Shown in pieces: positions 50,495 to 62,197 of a stretch of DNA of 64,000 nt (its first letter is position 1; the number at the start of each line of letters is the position of its first letter). Below the pieces are notes generated by a model, which did no database searches, was not told the DNA's origin, and worked only from the letters and a program-made list of their open reading frames with translations. The translations under genes and the position numbers were made by a program. Source of the DNA: Pterois miles (Eukaryota > Chordata > Actinopteri > Perciformes > Scorpaenidae); contig CAMQGK010000552.1 in the NCBI GenBank assembly GCA_947000775.1, positions 2,774,501-2,838,500 on the forward strand, written 5' to 3'.

Positions 50495-51280
50495 GTGTGT
50501 GTCAGTGATTGCTTCCTAGAGTGCATGAAAGGGAAAGAAAAAGCAACCAAGAAAGGGAGATTGCTGGTTCAGAGAGCTCCGTGGGGAGGGTTGTGTAACT
50601 CTTTGCTGCTGTTCAGGTATGTTTAAGTAAGGTTGAGGCAGGCGCTGTGATCAGTATGCTGCATGATTATGGCACTTGTTTTTTTTTCCCGGTGCCACAC
50701 AGACACACAGCGCTGATAGTGGATGTGCGAGGCAATTTCATGATGTAGATAAGTGTGGGCCAAACAGTATAGATGGCATGTTGAGCCATTTTCAACCCAT
50801 GAAATGCCGTTTTTTTTTTTTTTTTTAATAAATTTGGTCAGAAATGTCAATATTAACCCCAGAATTGATGTGTTTTGTCATCACCAGTTGTTTAAGTGTG
50901 CAGTGCCTCTTTATAAAAAGTCCCTCGCACTTATTAAGGCGCATGAAATCGCAGCTAGGGAGAGGATGGTCTCCGGTCAACAAATCATTCAAATCAAGAA
51001 TGGGATTTTCTGCAGCACTCCAATGTATGCACAATTTGTTCTCTGAGTCTGTTTTCCCCGACTAATGTGAGCCAGTTCTCCGCATGGCCTCGGAGAGCCC
51101 AGGCCTGTCCTCCCCACCCCGAACACACATCCCTCAGCCTCTAATTGGAGAGGAGTAGCAACCTAGCTAGTACAGCGCTGGGACCCGAGCTGCGGCCACT
51201 GAGAATGCATTAGCATTAGCATTGCATCGGACCGACAGGTACATAATGATAACCTCAAGCTCTGGCCACTGGGAGCAGCC
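50495..51280. other. intronic, no exon seen
   Basis: Unique-looking sequence with a T-run (50811-50826). The part at 51000-51200 lacks repeat signatures. Confidence 0.45.
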
Positions 51281-51285
51281 CCCTG

Positions 51286-51287
<2 letters not shown>

Positions 51288-51320
<33 letters not shown>
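51288..51320. repeat. (CA)n microsatellite
   Basis: About 16 CA units. Confidence 0.92.
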
Positions 51321-51323
<3 letters not shown>

Positions 51324-51899
51324 TGCACACACTCCCTGCCCCCATCTTCCCCTGTACATGCAGTCACGTAAACAAGCAGGTGTAATGCAGCCCCAGTGGT
51401 GGGCTGCTCCACGATCGGGGGAGGAGAAAAATCTGTTGCTGCCGTTCGGCTGAAAAGTGTGTGTAATGAACTTGAGTTCCATTGATCGGGACTGAGAGTA
51501 CAGGACCGGGGGCTGTTTGTCCCAGAAGGGCTGCCGTACCACTGCTCAGTAGCCCCTCATAAATGTTTGAGAGGCCTCAGCCGCTCTAGAGCCACGCTAC
51601 CTGGGTTACAGCATGCACACACATCCAGGTTGATGCTGATGATGGATGGACGGATTGTGGGTGGTGGTGGTGGTTGAAGGGATCGATCTTCTAGCTTGAT
51701 GACATTGAGGTGGTGGAGAAGTGGAGGTGTGTTGACGGCGGTGCTCAAAGAGATTCAATAAAAGGGTTGGATGTTTGGCACTTTACATATGTGGGAAAAA
51801 CTATTCAGCATGCGATTTTTCCATAAAAACTTACATTCACACTTTCAAATCTCTCTGCAGCTACGGAGACTGATATTTGCAAGCATGTACTAATTTATT

Positions 51900-52320
51900 T
51901 GCCATGCTGTACTTTCCTATGCCGCACCGCTAAGTTCTTAGGCCCTCCACTGCCCCCCTGAAAACCCCTATATGCTGTACACAGGATTGATATTACTGCA
52001 GATATAACTTAGAAAACACCTGATGTGCCGGGCGGACCATCCGCGCCTCCTTTTGACTGCTAAGTACCAGCTGGCGGGAGGTCCTCTGCGTTATGCAGCC
52101 GGTAATAAAAGTTGAACATTGATTTTCTGTAGCAGCTTGTAACTGTTAATGTTGAGACATCAATAGCAAAAGCAAAGCGCTGGTGCCTTAATAGGAGGCA
52201 GAGAATGTGGAGGGCGCAAGCAGAGGCTGACTCTAAATCACAGAATCTATCCCGGCCGATCGATAGGACAGTAACTGCAAGTGTCCCTCTGCTTTCCTAA
52301 TGTTTTATAATAAACTGACA
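51900..52320. other. unique intronic block, candidate conserved non-coding element
   Basis: About 400 bp of balanced composition without microsatellites or transposon ends, including GGTAATAAAAGTTGAACATTG and CCCGGCCGATCGATAGGACA. It looks unlike the AT-rich repeats around it. Confidence 0.25.
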
Positions 52321-52869
52321 GCCTGTAATAAGGCCAAGGGAGAGGGAGAATGAGAGGGAGGGAAGGGAGGAGGGGGAGAGATGGAGGGCAACAGTTTCTC
52401 CATAGCTTGCCCATCTTAAATCACCCCACATGGGAGCGCAGGAGAGGAGCAGAGGAGGAGGTAGACGGGAGGAAAAGGTTTTTTTCTGTAGTGAAAAAAA
52501 CTTTTACTGGAGCATTTGTCTGGTTGTACTCACTGCTGCGGTAGTTAGTGAGTGTATTGATGGAGCTGGGGAGGAGAAGTTTAGGGGATATGTCCTGTAT
52601 TGCTTCAGCAGGGCAGTGAGTTAAAGTGTGTATTAAATCCTACTGCCACCGTGCAGATGTCACCAGATTCAGGTAGGAGTGCAGGACTCGGCTGCACATG
52701 TTAAGACTGTTACTGGGTGTAGATAGTGCTGAAAAAAGAAAACTGCTTATACTACTATGTGTTGCAGGAGCAGTTAGGATAAAGTTGCAAACTTTGGATT
52801 TATTATAATAGGCTAGTTCCTCATATGCTGTACATACAGGTACATACATGAAATTTGACCTCTGCATTT

Positions 52870-53000
52870 AACTTATCCTAAGCATTTAGGAGTGAGCAAC
52901 TTGGGGTTCAGTGTCTCGCTCAAAGACGCTTTAACATACAGACAGTAGGAACTGGGGATTGACCTTTGACCTTGTGGTTAAGGGACTTTTACCTAATGTG
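52870..53000 (+). repeat. teleost repeat tail carrying a DR1 motif
   Basis: CTTGGGGTTCAGTGTCTCGC, TCAAAGACGCTTTAACATAC, AGACAGTAGGAACTGGGGAT and the following block resemble a common fish repeat of the form 'TTGGGGTTCAGTGTCTTGCT...GGGGATTGAAC'. In this copy the last part reads GGATTGACCTTTGACCTTG, creating a DR1 nuclear-receptor motif at 52960-52972. Confidence 0.5.
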
Positions 53001-53314
53001 CTGCAGCCACACAAAAAGTGTTGTCACTTCTTTTTGCGTTTTGCCATTATAACGTATTTGTAATAACAATACTTTCTTAAGGAGATAGTTACAGTGATAA
53101 CATATATTTTATTAGTACATTTGTAAACCAGGTTCAACCTTGATACATTTGAGCCTTGGGAAAAAACTATGAAACAACAAATAAACCTCTTTATTACTAA
53201 GATGCACATCATACAAATGTTGATGAAATGATAGACAAAAATTAGACAATTGGAGATTTTGGAGGCTATACTGTGGTTTCATATTGAAAATATGTGGGTA
53301 ATGTGGGTAACAAA

Positions 53315-53590
53315 TAGGGCTGTGTATTGACAAGAATCTGGCGATACGAATCGTACCACGATATGGGGGTTACGATTCAATATGTTGCGATACTGTAAGT
53401 ACATCTCTTTGCCAATGACAAAGTACTGACTAAGTTGATCTTTGAATGTAAAATATGAATTAAAAGTTGATTTAATGTTTTTTAGAATTGATACAGTATC
53501 AAAGTACCCGACCCCCAAGAAGAACAACAATGATGTGGCTTTTTTTGTCTTATTTATCATGTTTAATACTGGGGTCTGTAAATTCACAAA
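53315..53590 (+). mobile_element. hAT-like MITE fragment (TAGGGCTGTGTATTG type)
   Basis: TAGGGCTGTGTATTGACAAG followed by ATCTGGCGATACGAATCG and CGATTCAATATGTTGCGATA are landmarks of a fish MITE family. The right terminal repeat is not clear and no target-site duplication is visible. Confidence 0.5.
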
Positions 53591-53599
53591 TCCCTAAGT

Positions 53600-54830
53600 A
53601 AACACCTCCACCCCCCACCCTCCATATTATGTTGCTTTACTCTCTGATAACTAGACTTGTTTGGAACCAGATAAAGACTAGTGTCAACATAATCACCATA
53701 TAAATCCTTGCACGAGTGTGATAAGACCTAAAAAAAGAAAGAGAAGAGATGAAGGCGAGCTTGAGCTGTAAATTGGAAAGATACTTTGGAGATAATCTGG
53801 GAAATGTCGAAATCCATCAGGAAACCCGTAACGTATCTTGGGCGAGATACAAGGCTGAGGCTAAAGGGGGAGTTGGGTCAAGGGTTAGGGGCAGAGATCC
53901 TCAATAATCCTCACCGCCACCACCACCATCACAACTCACCGCAACACAACGGCTGCTTAATGACAACAGCCTGCAGTATTGCCAGGTAATAGTGGCAGGC
54001 TGGAGACCTGGAGCTTTTATTGCTTGATAAAGTCTGAAAGCCTTTTAGGCAGCCTCATTACATGGAATTCCCTACAAAGTGGCGGCCGGCATCGGGAGCC
54101 GACTACACGCCATGTTAGATTTCTTAGGTTAAAATTGACAGAAAATAGGAAGTAAGTATTAGGTTCATTGCTTTAGGGTACACTCCCACCTACTCCTGAT
54201 GAGATGAAAGAAAAAGTCGGGACACTCAAACATGATGAGCCGGTTCGGCTCCTCTGTCGGGAACAAAGTTTGAGCGAATATTTTTTTTTTTTCCCCCTCT
54301 ATCACAATAGTGCCAGGAGGAAGCTGATGTCGGGGGGGTGGGGGATTTGTTTGAAAGATGCGAGTCTAATACTTCTCAATCAGCACATGTTTGTCGGTGC
54401 ACTTCACCAACTTTGAAAACGGAGTGATGAAAATGTGCTAGATGCAGTCTCTCCGTGCATGGATTGCACTTTATGAACCTCATACATACATTTATAGTCT
54501 TAGCCCCAGTACAATCACCGCTACTGTATTTTCCATTACTGCTGTCATTGCACTGATCCAGTCACTGAGTCATTTGTGGGACACGCAAACATTAGTCAAG
54601 CCTACACACACACACACACAGACAGAAACACATGCTAGGAAGCATGATTCATGCCACATTTCTCACACATGCGTCACAGCATGTGGATATTTTCTCATGA
54701 ACTTCTAGTGTGGCAAAAATGACATCTGAAATGTGAAACTGCATGTGAGTTAAAACATGTGAAATGTCTGCAAACCAGGTGTATCTACTTCAAATCTGTT
54801 GAGGTGAGTCCAAATAGAGTGCTACAAGTA
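53600..54830. other. intronic, no exon seen
   Basis: Mixed sequence; short frames only. Confidence 0.45.
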
Positions 54831-54832
54831 TG

Positions 54833-55260
54833 AGTCCTAAAACCCGGAAATGAGTTAGCATTTTAGTACTTTGGTTTCCCTCATCTGGAAGTCAATGGGT
54901 TTTTTTGAATTAGATGTCTGAAATAAGGTCATTTTGTTCTGTGATATAAAATAGGTTTGTCAATAGTTCATCGTGAATTTTGAAGCTTTTATGTGTCTTT
55001 AAAAAAAGGCGGTTGCTAACAAGTGGCTAAATGCGAATACTAAACGTCATCACGCCGACTCGTCAGCCCAGTTGTGTTTACTTGCGTTCATGTTACCGTG
55101 GTGTAGTTAGCTTTTTGCTTCTGGCAACTGCATTTACACTTCAAAAATCATAAAAGTGGTGTTTGTTTGTGAAGATATTCTTAAGTATTATAAAAGCATG
55201 TTTGCTGTAGAGCTTATTTTCTGCAGTAATTACAAGCCCAATGGAAGAATCGGCTTTTAG
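54833..55260 (+). repeat. teleost interspersed repeat
   Basis: CCCGGAAATGAGTTAGCATT, then GGAAGTCAATGGGTTTTTTT and CTGAAATAAGGTCATTTTG are landmarks of a dispersed fish repeat I recognise. Class uncertain, boundaries approximate. Confidence 0.5.
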
Positions 55261-55332
55261 TCATGGGAACCAGGGCGATCCTAACTTTCTGGATGGTCAA
55301 CAAATACATCATCCCTGCAGCACTCTATAAAG

Positions 55333-55665
55333 AAGAAGAAGAAGAAGAAGATCTACCTTTATTAGTCCCACAGTGGGGAAATTCAATTTACACTCTGTTT
55401 AACTCATACATGGTACATGCAGACCTGAAACACACATACATGCATTAATGGAGAGATGTCAGAGTGAGGGGGCTGCTCCAGACAAGCGCCCCGAGCAGTT
55501 GGGGGTTTGGTGCCTTGCTCAGGGGCACCTCGGCAGTGCCCAAGAGGTAAACTGGCACCTCTCCAGCTACCAGTTCACACTCAGTTTTTGGTCCATGTCG
55601 GGACTTGAACCGGTGACCCTCCGGTTCCCAAGCCAACTCCCTACAGACTGAGCTACTGCCGCCCC
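55333..55665 (-). mobile_element. tRNA-derived SINE, copy 2
   Basis: Near-identical to the element at 24936-25298 and in the same orientation. Box A is at 55639-55655 and box B at 55601-55611 on the minus strand. It ends in a shorter (CTT)n tail, seen as (AAG)n on the plus strand. Flanks CTATAAAG and CTAAAAGA suggest an imperfect target-site duplication. Only about ten differences from copy 1 are visible, concentrated near the tail. Confidence 0.88.
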
Positions 55666-55853
55666 CTAAAAGAGAGGTTTTTCCTAAACCAAATACAGCA
55701 TGCATGCACTGTTCCCATTTGTGAGGGTTATACATTAAGTCTCCTCAATGTGAACACGTTTTTGTCCTTACAGTTTACACACACTGTAGTTGTACTATTA
55801 TATTGTAGTGTTAGTGGTCTTGTTGTTTGAAACTCTAATTTTATGATTGGCAC

Positions 55854-56196
55854 TAGGGATGCTAATTAAAAAAATAAAATAACCATTAACAAACAAGATT
55901 GCTGCATCATGTAATTTAGCAGGTTGTCAGCTGTGTGTTTGCCCAGCGTAAAGATACTCTGACGACCGGCATAACTTCAGCTCGAGTGAGCTATAAACCA
56001 GCCAACTTCCTGTGTCTTGCAACTCTGGCTCAGACTCTTAAGGTGGTCTCTTAAGGTGTATCAGTTTTTCTTAAACTGAAAAGCTGCTAATTGATTAGTA
56101 ATATTTCTTTTAATCATTAATTAATCATTTGACCATTAATCGGTTAAAATTCTTAATGTTGGTTAAAGGTTTAACAGGTAATTATTAACATCCCTA
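55854..56196. mobile_element. hAT-like MITE with perfect 8-bp target-site duplication
   Basis: ATTGGCAC flanks the element (55846-55853 and 56197-56204). Ends TAGGGATGCTAATTAA and TAATTATTAACATCCCTA are inverted repeats. The interior, with TTGACCATTAATCGG-type motifs near the right end, is non-coding. A degraded relative is at 20740-21075. Confidence 0.85.
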
Positions 56197-56209
56197 ATTG
56201 GCACCTGTA

Positions 56210-56555
56210 CTTACAGTACAGGTTAAGTTAAAGCTCAGTTTTAGCTGTTGTCCTGTTAAGCAAATATGCCCAATATCTGGAAAACACACGCTTTACTTGC
56301 TGATCCTGATGTTTCCTGATCCCTCTGGAGAGTAGGTAAAGACATTTCATGTTGAGTGAAGGTTTCCCAACAACCCATACACCCACTAACGGTGCCTTTA
56401 TACATGTATTGATCAGGTCAAAGGTACAGAGGATGACTCCATTTTGTTGACTTACAGCCCAGTAAAAAGCATGAGTCCAACACAGCAGGCAGAACAAAAA
56501 CAAAGGGAAAAAAGTCCTTAAGTTGTAAAGCGTTGTTCCGGTTATATGCTTTCCA
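56210..56555. other. intronic, no exon seen
   Basis: Nothing recognised. Confidence 0.45.
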
Positions 56556-56559
56556 TTAT

Positions 56560-56815
56560 TCGGCTCCTACCTCGGTCTCAATGGGTGTAAATATTGAACC
56601 GTCGCTGCCTCTCGATGTTAATCAATCCCCGACCGAATTCTAAATGATTTGGTTCATTTCAGGAAATGAATATTTGCCAGGCGTTATGGGGAAAAGGGCA
56701 GGCGGTGTGCATGAATTAGCCAGCTCCCTGGCTCGCTGGCCAGGGATCAGGGCATTGATTCTGAGCAGCCTCGGCTGTTGCTTAATTAGGACGTACCTGT
56801 CTGGGAATTACATGT
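56560..56815. other. unique intronic block, candidate conserved non-coding element
   Basis: The block from GATGTTAATCAATCCCCGAC to TTGCTTAATTAGGACG has dense homeodomain-like sites (GTTAATCAAT, GAATTAGC, TTAATTAG) and no repeat signature. It ends at a T-run. Confidence 0.3.
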
Positions 56816-56867
56816 TGTTTTTTTTTTTTTTCTCTCTCATTGTGTGGAGAGACAAATATGATAGAGG

Positions 56868-56914
56868 AATAGAGAGGGAGAGACAGAGAGAAAGAGAGAG
56901 AGAGAGAGAGAGAG
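56868..56914. repeat. (GA)n-rich microsatellite
   Basis: Imperfect GA repeats ending in about 13 perfect units. Confidence 0.9.
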
Positions 56915-56919
56915 TACTT

Positions 56920-57815
56920 GTCTTATTTCATCAAGGTTAATCACGTCTGCTGTGTTTGTGTTGTTGTCAGCAGATTGGTGTCTGACCTCGTGGAGCTCAG
57001 TGTGTGTCTTCAGTGTGTGGCGCTCTAAACATGCTAATGAGAGATCCCTGCATCAGAGTACGGCAGGTGTTGGGGGTGATGAAGTGTAGTAATGGACAGG
57101 TAAATGGAGGGGTGGGTTAATATAAATAAAAAAAAACAATCAGTGTTGACTCACAAGACACACTTTCACAAGATCCTATTATTTCAATATTTTTACAAAT
57201 GGACGTCTATAAGATAATTCTTTCCGAAGTCATTTGTCACTGCAGTACAGACGGACACTCAACCTAAGTTTAAATTACTGTAGTTAAGACGTTTTGAGGA
57301 AGGAAAGGGGCGGAGGAAAAGCTGAGCGAGAGAGGAAAAGAGATAAATGGCGGTTCAGATGTGGTGCGAAGATAAACGAGGCGGATGTGAGGATGGAGTT
57401 GTGATAGATCGAGGCATACAAAGATGGATGTGACAAAAAGAGAGGGAAAGGGCAGAGCAATGAGAGAAGAGACAATGCAGAGGGGTTGGATGGATGGTGA
57501 GGGATGGATAGGTGGGTGTCTCTAAACTCCAGCCTCAGAGCCTGACTAATCACTTGACAGACAGCTAAAGTGGTGCTGAGGCAGCTCTTGAATCACCAGC
57601 TGTCTCGGTTGCTTATGAATGGACAACACTACCGATTTCTGATCAGTGACCTAGAATAACTAACAGCTGACATTACATCATGTTTTGAATATTTATATCA
57701 TTGCATTAGTTGGCTTTATAAGTCTGTTATTTTGAGATCAACATATTGGTTTGACTTTTAAACTACTTATAAACTAACCAACAATCTTCAGGTACCAACT
57801 GTTCTGGACACCTGT
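56920..57815. other. intronic, no exon seen
   Basis: Mixed sequence with purine-rich stretches (57300-57480); no exon. Confidence 0.45.
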
Positions 57816-57821
57816 TAATAG

Positions 57822-57955
57822 AGCTGCAGCTATTCTATTGTTGTGGCCACTTTTTTCACTTTTGTCTGACTTGTTTTTGCCCAAATGATTAATTGATTAT
57901 TTGAGAAAATAATCAACAGATTAATCAATAATGAACGTAATCATTAGTTGCAACT
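57822..57955 (-). mobile_element. short MITE with GATTAATC motifs
   Basis: Ends GAGCTGCAGCTATTC and CATTAGTTGCAACT are inverted relatives. The interior GATTAATTGATTATTTGAGA and AAAATAATCAACAGATTAAT is typical of a very abundant fish MITE of the TGCAACTAA...GATTATT kind. Length about 134 bp. Confidence 0.6.
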
Positions 57956-57959
57956 GATA

Positions 57960-59545
57960 CTAAAATGATTTAGCTCAAATAAACTGCTGGAATGGGCAGA
58001 TTAAATAAACCGGTATGACATTATGGATCAGTGCTTTCCCAGTGTTTGGGGTAGAATCACTTACAGTACCGTAATCCATAAAATTAATGTACAGTACAAT
58101 AGTTTTTCATTTAAAGCAACATAAGGGGAAACATGGAAATTAAGTTTGCATCGTTGATAGAACTACCAGTGTGACCTCTTTAAATAAACCTTTGCTACGG
58201 AGGAATCGAGTGTAAATTCTCCACATTTTAGCAGCTTTTCACCGGCTTTGTTCCCTCTCTAAAGGCTTCAATATGGGAGCATTATTTAGGGCTATGTCCA
58301 CAAATCTGCTCTCTCCACTGGGAGCATTTACCACCCCGCACTGCTCTGGCAGCTCTTCTGGTTCTCCTCTCGGCTGACAAGGACTGGCAGCGCCTGTCTC
58401 ACCCAATTACACCTGATGGGGGTCTGACCTGTAGAGCTGGGTTAACTGGTTGCTTGCTGAACACTCTCTGACCTCTGTCACAGCGTCTGCTTTGCCAGAA
58501 ACTGTGCGGTGGCATGCTTCAAGCATACATCTGTATGAGTTTTGGTGAAAGTTGATCAGTAAAGCTTGTTATTTTTTTTTTCTTTTTCCACTGACAGTTT
58601 TTTGGGGGGGTTTAAGCAGGTTTCAGACATCACAATAGCACAGGACTTACTCATTTTAGGAAGCACATGCTCCATAACTTCATACCTGGGAGATACCTTC
58701 TCAGATTTCTACCAGTACTGTTCTGTTTAATGCAATTTGGAGTCAATTCCCCCTAAAGTGGGAAGAAGAGATTCATTTTTTTCCACTTTCCTCAGGCTGA
58801 ATTTGAACTTGTGACCCATTTCTCACCTCTGGGCGTTCATGTCACCGGTCTTTCTATTAGGCCTATAAGCCTTTTAAAGGAAATCAAAGTCCCATTAACA
58901 GTATTCTGACACCTTACAACTACTAATCCTTTACTGAACTCTGACCCAGCCAGCACTCTCTCTCTCTCTCTGTCATTTTGTGTGTCTCTTGCTCAACACC
59001 TAACCCACACATTCATTGCTCACAGTCCTACAAACACTTAACAGATCAATGCTCGGAGAGTGATAATCTCCTCCTTGATATAGAGGGGGAAAGCCTTCAC
59101 TTAAGACGAGCAACGAGTGACGGGGGATGGAGAGAGAGAGCAGAGAGCACACACAGATCAGGACAAGTGTCTCCTATCAGCTGGAGTGACATCTATATCC
59201 TCGTCTTTATCGACAACCGGTCTAACTAAGAGCTCCTCTGGCTGATCCATCCACAGAAAGAGAGAGATGGGGAGAGAGAGGGTTGTTGGGAGAAAAATCA
59301 AGACACAAACAGAACGATAGGGGAAAGAAAGAGGCAGAGGGAGAAATACCACAACCTCCACAAAGGAAAGCTGTACTGTAGTTGTAGTAATGGTACTAGT
59401 AATGCTATTACTGATAGTAGATATTGATGATTCTGCAAAAACATAGATTATATTCAACAACTTTTACAGATTTTCTTAACATCCAATGCCAGTGTTTTTA
59501 AAATTCTTGCTTCCTACAAAATATCTATGCAGGGTAATACTCTTA
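57960..59545. other. intronic, no exon seen
   Basis: The 58200-58470 part is unique-looking and moderately GC-rich; the 59110-59340 part is purine-rich. No exon. Confidence 0.45.
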
Positions 59546-59548
59546 TGC

Positions 59549-60241
59549 TAGGGCTGGGCGATATGGCCAAAATCTTCTATCCCCATTCAGGCCAATATCA
59601 TATCTCAAAAGCAATATAGCATGTTTTCTGGTAATTCAATAAGTAGTCAATGTGAGATAACCACATGGTAATGGGGGGCAGATCTATTCAATTCAATTCT
59701 ATAGGTATATATTATATACATTATATACTGGAATTTGAATTCCTGTTTAAGTGTTGACCAATTTGTTGCTGCAATAAAAAGGTTTACACTTGAATTGTAA
59801 TTCCTGTTAATTCTGAAGCTTTTTTTTTTTTACCCAGCTGTTGAATTTGAATAATAAATAACAATTCAGTAAATTTATATCCATGTGTTTATTTGTTATA
59901 TTTTGTTTTACAAAGTTAAGGAACTTCCCAATTTCCACACTGTATCGATCGATACCCAAAGCCCAGTATTGCTATCGGAATCGGGACTGAAAATGTCTGA
60001 TCGGTGCATCCCTACATGGTAAAGCCTATTTCTGTATACTCCTGTGTGAATTTAACACTTTACAAAAAGTATTGAGTATTTTATCATTTTAAGAACTTGA
60101 GCAAAATGAACGTTTTTAAGTTTTAAGTGAAATTACAGACAAAATATAAGAAGGCATATCCTGTATCATGATAGAAACTATAAAGAAAACTAGATATTTT
60201 TATATCATCATGATGCTATATTGCCATATTGCCCAGCCCTA
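59549..60241. mobile_element. hAT-like MITE interrupted by a second element
   Basis: The left end TAGGGCTGGGCGATATGG and the right end CCATATTGCCCAGCCCTA are near-perfect inverted repeats. Flanking octamers TCTTATGC and CATTATGC agree at 6 of 8 positions. A second element with its own 8-bp duplication (59671-60013) is inserted within it; without that insertion the element would be about 342 bp. Confidence 0.8.
59671..60013. mobile_element. nested hAT-like element with perfect 8-bp target-site duplication
   Basis: ACATGGTA is found on both sides (59663-59670 and 60014-60021). The right end GATCGGTGCATCCCT matches the family at 49869-50315, but the left terminal repeat has been lost: it starts directly at ATGGGGGGCAGATCTATTC, which aligns to internal sequence of that family. 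The preserved duplication shows the loss occurred after or during insertion without touching the host flank. Confidence 0.8.
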
Positions 60242-60249
60242 CATTATGC

Positions 60250-62190
60250 CAAATAACAGTATTACTATTTCCTAACCCTAATGTAGAACAAACAGTAGTT
60301 CCCTGTATTGAACCTGTGTCATAATCAATCCACCCCATTTATTATTAGTACAGTGACCAGTGTCAGAGATTAAATGAAGCTAATAAAGAGGGAGTCTAAT
60401 CTTTTAGAGCTACTTTCATGCCTCATTTCCATACAATCCTTATTAATTGTCTCGGCTTGTAGTTCAAAAGCAGCTGTGTGAACGTACACACCCGCTTTCT
60501 CTTTTGCCACACAGATGCACTTTCCCTCAGTTAAATGTATGTATCTCAACCTCACATCTCCATTCAGCTGTGAGATATTAATCAATTCTAAATCTCCTGG
60601 CTTTACATTACTCAAGCCCCTCCCCACCCTCTCCACCTCCACCTCCACCTCCACCAACACCGATCCCCCTCAGCCGGCTCTACGGCGTCTGCATCGGGCT
60701 TCTTTCACGGGGAGGCCTGAACAGGCACTGCCGGGGGCGATACACATCCCACAGGTGAGCCTTTCATTATGGATGATGTTTCTGCCAAATTATTTAGACC
60801 CTGAGCCCCAGCAACACCCCTGCCCCATGAAAAAAAAAAAAAAAAAACACACACACAAACAAAAATGCACTCATGCACGCAGACATACACACTCCAGAAC
60901 CCCGACGCCATCCCTCCCTCTTTCTTCGCTGTACCACAAACACTGCTAACGCAAATGGTAATCCTGCCTGATCACCTCAGCGTGGGTGCGTGTGCAGTTC
61001 ATTAGTCCTTTCTTTGCTTAGAGAAGGTAAAGAAGTGAAAGTGTGACCCTTGTGGATTACAGGTGGATGGAGGGAGGGGGAAATATTCATCATATGTATG
61101 CCACTGCTGCTCTCAGTGCCATAGAGGGGCCAGGCTGAGCGAAGCTACCTTGACATCATTGGCTTCAGTAATGTAGGATGTTAAAATAGGTTTGGTCGTG
61201 TGTGTGTGCGTGTGTGTGTGTGTGTCCCTCAGAGGCCATTTGCAGCAGACTTGTTAGGAAAGAGACAGAGATTACAGTCTCCTGGCAATGTCTGACCTCG
61301 GCTTAGAGAGTGGAGAGCAGCTTTGGGATGTGAACACACGCTCACACACACATCAATGTACCCCTTCTCTTCGTCCCTTAACTCATTTGGCTACTTATCC
61401 CTCCACTTCCCTCCCCTCCCAAATCCCATGCTCCCTCTCTCCTCCCAGCCTCAGCTTCCCCTCTCACCTGTCCATCCCAAATGCTGCACGGAACTTGGCT
61501 GCCTCTCTCCAATTCCCTCTTCATCATCCTCCTATGTCCTCTTTCTCATCCTCTCCTTCCTTCCATCCTTCCTTCTTCCCTCCGCTGTTGACCCTCAGCT
61601 TCATCCTTTATTTTCAAAGCTCAGTCAGAGAGAAAAACCACTAAAAATCGCCTTTGAACCGATTTAATCACTCCGACCCTCTTGTAACTCCCCATCCTTA
61701 CTGTCTTGTGCACTTAATTTTCACCCAGCCAGTTCACCTGATGCTACTCTACTAGTGCTGCACCCATTGTTCAACACTAAAGATTCATTTTACATTCCCA
61801 CTTATTGAGCATGTATTTGCAGTTGTTTTGCATAAAAGGAAACTGAAATTGCATAGTTGTGTGTAAAGGCTTTCTGCGCTGGAAGAGGAACATACTTTTC
61901 CTCGCTCCTTCCTCCCTCACTTTCTCTTAGTCCCTCCCAGACCACTACTCCCTTCTTTCCTCCTCTCCTCTTCCTCCATTCCTTCCCTCCTTTCCAACCC
62001 ACCTGTCTTACTTCCATTTCCTTTCTCTCCCATCCTTCCTGCCTCTCTCTATCATCTGCATCACTTTGATCCTCATCAACCTACTCCTGTATCTCAGGAG
62101 CAGCAACTTTTCACGGACAGGAAGGAACATTTCCCCAGAAATCTCTTATTGCATGTCCCCCTCAAATCGTCCCACCTCGGGGCTTTCAGA
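60250..62190. other. intronic, no exon seen
   Basis: Contains a CCACCT run (60630-60655), an A-run (60830-60846), a TG run (about 61197-61225) and long pyrimidine-rich stretches (61400-61600, 61890-62060). Pro/Ser/Leu-rich frames across them are compositional. Confidence 0.5.
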
Positions 62191-62197
62191 GACTCAC

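Noticed and set aside
61288..61667. Two overlapping frames of 114-118 codons rich in Pro/Ser/Leu
   Set aside because: They are translations of a pyrimidine-rich stretch of intron and overlap each other in different frames.
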